From JABMMZ01 sp044341025 (GTDB lineage: Bacteria > Bacteroidota > Bacteroidia > NS11-12g > UBA955), in assembly GCA_044341025.1 (NCBI GenBank), contig JBIISM010000001.1, positions 345,632 through 409,631 of the forward strand: 64,000 nucleotides of DNA, written 5' to 3'. Positions 58,989 through 64,000 of the stretch are shown here, one piece after another. How positions within the stretch are numbered: the stretch's first letter is position 1; each line of letters begins with the position of its first letter. Made by a program: the position numbers and the translations under genes. The notes under the pieces were generated by a model. It searched no databases and was not told where the DNA came from. It saw only the letters and a program-made list of their open reading frames with translations.

Positions 58989-61900
58989 ATGTTAAAAAAA
59001 GTACCGGCTTTTGTTTTATTATTCTTTTCTCTTCAGTATTCTATAGCTCAAAGCGCTCAAGACACAGTCAATAATCCATATTGGGTTGAAATGATGCAAA
59101 ATCAGTCAATCAACATACACCAAACCCAAAGGGCTTTTAACCTTTATTGGAGCAATAAAACAATTCAAAAAGGCAGCGGTTGGAAAGCTTTCAAAAGATG
59201 GGAATATTTATCTCTAAAATTGGTTGATAGTGTCGGGTTTTTTCCGAATACAGGTTTCCAATATCAGGATTTTTTAAATAAAATTGATGCTGATAATAAA
59301 CTTTGGGATCTTGTTGTTCCTGGTCTCGGCCCCGGATCTGCGCCATGCAAAAACCAAGGCAACTGGAAATCAATTGGTCCTAATTCATTGCCCATAAACA
59401 ATACAGGACAAATGAATGGCATGGGACGTGTCAATGCAATTGCTCTGCACCCAACCGACACAAATACAATGTTTATTGGCGCTGCTGCAGGGGGTATTTG
59501 GAAGACCACCGATGGCGGTATAACTTGGAAAGTGAATTCTGATTCCCTTCCGACTTTAGGTGTTTCAGCTATTGCAATTAACCCAAGCAATCCAAGCATT
59601 ATGTATTTCGGATCTGGAGACCGTGATGCAGGCGATGCTGCAGGTTTTGGGGTATTTAAAAGCAATAATTCTGGACTGACATGGTTTATTTCCAACAATG
59701 GCATGGGAAATAGAAAAGTCTCCCGCTTGATTATTGATCCAAACAATATTAATATATTAATAGCAGCCACCGACAATGGTATTTACAGATCAATTAATGC
59801 GGGTGTTAATTGGACCCAAACCTTTAATGGTGGATTCTTTAAAGACCTTATTTTCAAACCAAACAATTCAAAAGTGGTATATGCCAGCAAAGATGCTTTG
59901 TTTTACCGATCAATAGACAATGGGGTAAACTGGACAAATCTCACCAATGGTTTGCCTACAAGCTCAATTTCTCGTGGTGTTATTGAAGTAAATGCCAAAG
60001 ACCCGAAAATGGTCTATTTTTGGATATCAAGTGGGAGTGTTCATAAAGGTATTTATTTATCAAGAGACAGCGGCTCAACGTTCAAAACCCAATCAACTAC
60101 GCCTAATTTACACGATTACTCAACAAATGGTAGTGGCTCATCTGGGCAAGCTTGGTATAACATGGATATGGTCTCTGATCCAAGCAATCAAGCAATACTC
60201 TATTGCGGAGGTGTCAATGTTTTTAAATCTACAGATACAGGTAAAACTTGGACCATTGCCGGTTATTGGGTAAATCAAATTCACGCTGACCAGCATGAAT
60301 TGGTCGCAAGCCCTTTAACCAATAGGATTTTTGCCGCCAATGATGGGGGGATTTATGCTTCGAGAAATAAAGGAAATTCATGGATCCCACTAAGCAGTGG
60401 AATCGGTATCGCGCAGATTTACAAAATGGGAGCCTCCAGAAGTGTTAAAAATATTCTAATTAATGGATACCAAGACAATGGAACTGCTAACTACAATAAA
60501 AATTGGTACACAACTTATGGTGGAGATGGTATGGACTGTGATATTGACCAAACTGATTCAAGGTATAGTTACGGTGAAATTTATTTTGGCAGTATTTTTA
60601 GAGTTTTTAATGTCAATGCCCAAGCCACTATTGCAAACAATGGTTACATTGCTGCTGGTAGCGATACCATTAACGAATCAGGCGGATGGGTTACGCCATT
60701 TAAACTAAGGGAAGGATTTGGAAATACAATGTATGTTGGATATAAAAATATTTGGAGAAGCAACAACATTAAAAACGCTACGGTTACATGGAAAAAAATA
60801 TCCAATAATTTAGGTGGCGTTAATAACCGCGACTTTAATGAATTAGAAAGCAACATTGCAAATTCTGATGTTCTTTATGCCGCAAGATCAAATGGAACTT
60901 TTTTCAGAAGTGACAATGTTAATTCAAACGCGCCAACTTGGTCTTCGCTAACTTTGCCTTCCTCGGGCGTTGTAAATGCCATAGAAACCGACCCTAAGAA
61001 TCAAAACAGTGTCTTTATAGCCATAGGGAATAAAGTGTATAAATCATCAAATAAAGGAGGAACTTGGACGCAAGTGCTTAGTAACTTTTCATACAACGTA
61101 TCCTCAATACTATTGGATACCTCTAATAAAAAGCGGGGTATGTATGTGGCGACTATGGGCGGAGGTGTTTGGTATGCCGATACCACTCAAAGTTCTTGGC
61201 GTTATTTTAGTAAAGGATTGCCACACACAGTAAATGTAACAGATTTAGAAATGTATTATGAGCCTAATAAGTCTTGCAATTGCAATATTCTTTATGGATC
61301 AACTTACAATAGAGGAACCTACTACACCACGATTTTCAATGATGGAACTCAAAAACCAATTGCCCTTTTAGATCCCTATGATACGGTTGTTTGCAAATCT
61401 GCAATTCTTAGTTTCAATAGTAAATCGTGTAACAATCCAACCCGATTTAAATGGTCAATTACGCCCTCAACTTTTGTGTATTTAAATTCCAATGACTCAA
61501 CAACTGAAAATCCGTCAATCAAGTTAAGCAATCCCGGTATTTATACCTATAAATTCATGGCTGAAAATTGCAATGGAATTGATACTTTATCTGGATTTAT
61601 AACCGCCGGTGACACAGCGAAAAAAACATGTATTCCTACAACCAATAATAATTTTGGCGGATTAGGGATTTTTAACATCAACATTGCCAATATCAATAGA
61701 AGTTCAGGCGATAGATCCCAAGAGGGACCATACGTAGATGTTTCCTGTTCCAATTTAATTAAAGTAAAAAGAGGTAAAAAATATGCTTTAAAAGTTGTCA
61801 CTGGGCAATACAACAACGAACAAGTTAAAGCATTTATAGACTTTAACAACAACGGCTTGTTAACTGATGCAGGGGAGTTGGTATACCAGCCAGTTGCAGG

Positions 61901-64000
61901 TTTAATTAACCACTTGGATACCATCACTATTCCTTTGAATGCTAAAATAGGAACGATTTTGAGAATGAGAATTCGAAGTGATTTTAATAGTTTAGGCACA
62001 AATCCTTGTAGCAATTTAAATTATGGCCAAACGGAAGATTATGGATTGTATATCGAACCTGAATTAATACCAAAGTTTTTTGCCAATAAACCTAAGGCGT
62101 GTCCAAATACAAGTATTGTTTTTAGCGATTCCAGTAATTTGCCAGGATTAAAATACCAATGGAACTTTGGATCTAGCGCAATACCTTCAAGCGCAATTGG
62201 CATTGGTCCTCATAAAGTGTATTACAACAGTTATGGTTATAAATCAGTCATCTTAACAATTGATGGCAAACAAACCAAAAAAGACAGCGCTGTGTTTATC
62301 TACAAAGCGCCCAATATGCAAATAACTTGGCTTAAGGGTGATTCTTCATTGTGTATAGGAAAGTCTTTTGCGCTAAAAGCTAACGATTTAAATGCTTCAG
62401 GTTCAACCTATCAGTGGCAGTACAATTCTGTTAACATAAAAGATTCAACTTTGCTGTTTTATAGGGTTGGAAACAGCAAGTTTTCTGACAGTGGAACTTA
62501 CTCAATTGTTGCAAGCAACCAATGCAAAGACACCGCATCGGTTTATTTAAAGATAAGACCTAAACCGATTATGGGTATTTCTGTAAACGACAGCACACAA
62601 TGTTTTAATGGGCATTCTTTTAATCTAAAAAATCTTACAACCCTTAGCGATTCAAGTTTTAAAAATGTGTGGAAGTATAGCGATAATGTGAAAGATTCAA
62701 ATGTCAATTCCATTCATGTATTCTCTGGAATAGGGAAGTACACCGCCAAACTCATATGTTTCACCCCATATTCTTGTTCAGATTCAATCATCCAATCTCT
62801 AGAAGTTTTTGAAAGTCCTAAAGCCTCGTTCTCGACAAGCCCCATTGAACAATGTTTCAAGGGTAATAATTTTGTATTTTCTAATTCGAGTACGTCTAAT
62901 TCAGGTGTTTTTAATTCTCAATGGGATTTTGGCGATGGAAGCCGATCAAGTTTGTTTTTGCCTCCGAATAAATCCTATAAAATCTTTGATACAATTTATA
63001 CCATCAAATTGGTTTTAAGAACAGTAAATCTTTGCAAAGATTCTACAATGCGTAAGATAGCATTGTGGCCCCAGACCAACTTAAAATTAAAAATTAGCGA
63101 TTCAATACAATGCTTTAAACAAAATAAATTCAGTTTTTCCGATTTTGGAAATATCCCAGCAGGAAATTATTCGCTTCAATGGAATTTGGGTGATGGTAAT
63201 TTTAAAAACGGACAATCAATAACGCATACTTACGCGAACAAAGGTAATTACCAATTGATTTTAAATTCAGTAAGCGATAAATTATGCCGTGATACCGCCC
63301 TTAAAAACATAAAGGTACTTGAATCTCCAATTGCAAATTTCACAATCAATGACACCGTTCAATGTTTAATAGGTAATTTGTTTTCGCTTAACGACCAATC
63401 AATATCAAGCCTAAGCTATAACCGTCAATGGTATATCCCGATCTTGTCGCTTAATCAAAACAACAATGAATCATTTACAAGTTCAGATACAGGGTATAAT
63501 TTGCTTAGTCTAGCAATTGTAAATAACCTTGCTTGTGCCGACTCCATTGCAAAAAAAGTTTATGTCTCACCGATGCCCGAATTTGAAGTTGTAGGGCCCA
63601 AGGAAATTTGCAAGTATGATTCTGCTTTGATCAGTATTAATGGTGTTTCAACTAACACATACGATTGGAGAGTAAACAACACAATACAGGCCAAAGGTTT
63701 AAGTTACGTATTTCTTGGTAAAAATTCTGGATTTAATGATTTTGAAGTTGTAGCAAGCAATTCTCTTGGGTGTAAAAGCAAGAAAGTTTTATCAAATTTC
63801 TTATTTGTTAACGATTTGCCAATTGTCGACTTCTCTGATTCGGTTAGTTACCAAGATCCCTTTTTATTGCTTGCATTTAAAGATAAATCAAAGAACTCTA
63901 CTTTGACAAGATCTTGGTTTTTTTCCAATGGCTTTAGCAGTTCTAAGCAAACGGAATCTTTCTTAATAAATGATTCAACCCAATTGCAGGTTAAACTAAC
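58989..64000 (+). CDS. Giant BNR/VPS10-GEVED-PKD surface protein, 3' end cut off
   Basis: An open frame from the ATG at 58989 to the window end, 1670 codons with no stop. A signal peptide (MLKKVPAFVLLFFSLQYSIAQ-like) is followed by a sortilin/BNR beta-propeller to about residue 780. It has many repeats of the form IWKTTDGGITW, IYRSINAGVNW and VFKSTDTGKTW. Next comes a GEVED domain (AFIDFNNNGLLTDAGE and GQTEDYGLYI, about 890-1020), then at least six Ig/PKD-like repeats (YQWNFGSS, SQWDFGDGS, LQWNLGDGN) with paired Cys. This is a typical T9SS cargo; the sorting domain would lie beyond the window. Role probably adhesion or polymer binding (inference). Confidence 0.9.
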   Translation, partial: MLKKVPAFVLLFFSLQYSIAQSAQDTVNNPYWVEMMQNQSINIHQTQRAFNLYWSNKTIQKGSGWKAFKRWEYLSLKLVDSVGFFPNTGFQYQDFLNKIDADNKLWDLVVPGLGPGSAPCKNQGNWKSIGPNSLPINNTGQMNGMGRVNAIALHPTDTNTMFIGAAAGGIWKTTDGGITWKVNSDSLPTLGVSAIAINPSNPSIMYFGSGDRDAGDAAGFGVFKSNNSGLTWFISNNGMGNRKVSRLIIDPNNINILIAATDNGIYRSINAGVNWTQTFNGGFFKDLIFKPNNSKVVYASKDALFYRSIDNGVNWTNLTNGLPTSSISRGVIEVNAKDPKMVYFWISSGSVHKGIYLSRDSGSTFKTQSTTPNLHDYSTNGSGSSGQAWYNMDMVSDPSNQAILYCGGVNVFKSTDTGKTWTIAGYWVNQIHADQHELVASPLTNRIFAANDGGIYASRNKGNSWIPLSSGIGIAQIYKMGASRSVKNILINGYQDNGTANYNKNWYTTYGGDGMDCDIDQTDSRYSYGEIYFGSIFRVFNVNAQATIANNGYIAAGSDTINESGGWVTPFKLREGFGNTMYVGYKNIWRSNNIKNATVTWKKISNNLGGVNNRDFNELESNIANSDVLYAARSNGTFFRSDNVNSNAPTWSSLTLPSSGVVNAIETDPKNQNSVFIAIGNKVYKSSNKGGTWTQVLSNFSYNVSSILLDTSNKKRGMYVATMGGGVWYADTTQSSWRYFSKGLPHTVNVTDLEMYYEPNKSCNCNILYGSTYNRGTYYTTIFNDGTQKPIALLDPYDTVVCKSAILSFNSKSCNNPTRFKWSITPSTFVYLNSNDSTTENPSIKLSNPGIYTYKFMAENCNGIDTLSGFITAGDTAKKTCIPTTNNNFGGLGIFNINIANINRSSGDRSQEGPYVDVSCSNLIKVKRGKKYALKVVTGQYNNEQVKAFIDFNNNGLLTDAGELVYQPVAGLINHLDTITIPLNAKIGTILRMRIRSDFNSLGTNPCSNLNYGQTEDYGLYIEPELIPKFFANKPKACPNTSIVFSDSSNLPGLKYQWNFGSSAIPSSAIGIGPHKVYYNSYGYKSVILTIDGKQTKKDSAVFIYKAPNMQITWLKGDSSLCIGKSFALKANDLNASGSTYQWQYNSVNIKDSTLLFYRVGNSKFSDSGTYSIVASNQCKDTASVYLKIRPKPIMGISVNDSTQCFNGHSFNLKNLTTLSDSSFKNVWKYSDNVKDSNVNSIHVFSGIGKYTAKLICFTPYSCSDSIIQSLEVFESPKASFSTSPIEQCFKGNNFVFSNSSTSNSGVFNSQWDFGDGSRSSLFLPPNKSYKIFDTIYTIKLVLRTVNLCKDSTMRKIALWPQTNLKLKISDSIQCFKQNKFSFSDFGNIPAGNYSLQWNLGDGNFKNGQSITHTYANKGNYQLILNSVSDKLCRDTALKNIKVLESPIANFTINDTVQCLIGNLFSLNDQSISSLSYNRQWYIPILSLNQNNNESFTSSDTGYNLLSLAIVNNLACADSIAKKVYVSPMPEFEVVGPKEICKYDSALISINGVSTNTYDWRVNNTIQAKGLSYVFLGKNSGFNDFEVVASNSLGCKSKKVLSNFLFVNDLPIVDFSDSVSYQDPFLLLAFKDKSKNSTLTRSWFFSNGFSSSKQTESFLINDSTQLQVKL

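Noticed and set aside
59264..59776. 170-codon antisense frame within the giant surface-protein gene
   Set aside because: The plus-strand frame is continuous and carries BNR repeats; the antisense frame has no family features.
61547..62014. 155-codon antisense frame in the GEVED region
   Set aside because: Opposite a clear conserved domain on the plus strand; no independent support.

Overview
The window is a stretch of chromosome from a Bacteroidota bacterium. Several independent signs agree: type IX secretion (T9SS) sorting and gliding-motility C-terminal domains, PKD and BNR-type surface proteins, a bTHX ribosomal protein, a DUF5723 outer-membrane protein, a fused CrtYcd-type lycopene cyclase, and promoters of the Bacteroidota type (-33 TTTG, -7 TAnnTTTG). 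Shine-Dalgarno sequences are essentially absent, and TTG and GTG starts are common. DNA is AT-rich throughout. I saw no integrase, transposase, phage gene or CRISPR array. The order within the phylum (Chitinophagales or Sphingobacteriales-like) is a guess.

Layout. 1-2961: 3' part of a PKD-rich T9SS surface protein. 3058-7236: argS, a DUF1653 protein, a lipoprotein, an OmpA-type lipoprotein and bTHX. 7408-11411: polysaccharide flippase, Wzz-like chain-length protein and O-antigen polymerase/ligase. 11408-16896: a secreted protein, tRNA-Leu(CAA), purD-DUF502, then on the minus strand an ECF sigma factor with lycopene cyclase, then a QueD/PTPS-folE pair. 16948-20298: an M1 metallopeptidase joined to an Omp85-like outer-membrane barrel, followed by a tiny membrane protein. 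20307-30736: mltG, rfbC, a membrane protein, gatB, trxB-mazG, a DUF5723 protein, and DUF423-sixA-priA facing a lone response regulator.

30723-31308 holds the decayed remains of a PAS-type sensor histidine kinase that once lay directly upstream of that response regulator. 31309-41790: a RluD-type pseudouridine synthase, PGI/PMI isomerase with a FAH-family protein, dprA, an M49-like peptidase, prc, a methyltransferase, a small helical protein and kdsA. 41840-53304: an S8 protease, a lipoprotein, folD-queE, a PASTA protein, a T9SS type A protein with a rhodanese, a seven-haem cytochrome with TPR repeats, a TonB-C-terminal-domain protein and nnrDE. 53294-64000: a lipoprotein, prfC, a secreted protein with a GT-C-like membrane protein, a class IV aminotransferase, and the first 1670 codons of a giant BNR/GEVED/PKD surface protein that runs off the window.

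Common threads are the cell envelope (KDO and dTDP-rhamnose precursors, polysaccharide export, MltG, OmpA, T9SS cargo), translation (argS, gatB, prfC, bTHX, tRNA-Leu) and deazapurine/pterin/folate chemistry (QueD/PTPS, folE, folD, queE). The observations most worth following are the M1-barrel fusion, the histidine-kinase relic beside an intact response regulator, and a group of genes whose start codon lies 3-4 nt after the -7 promoter box, which predicts leaderless mRNAs.
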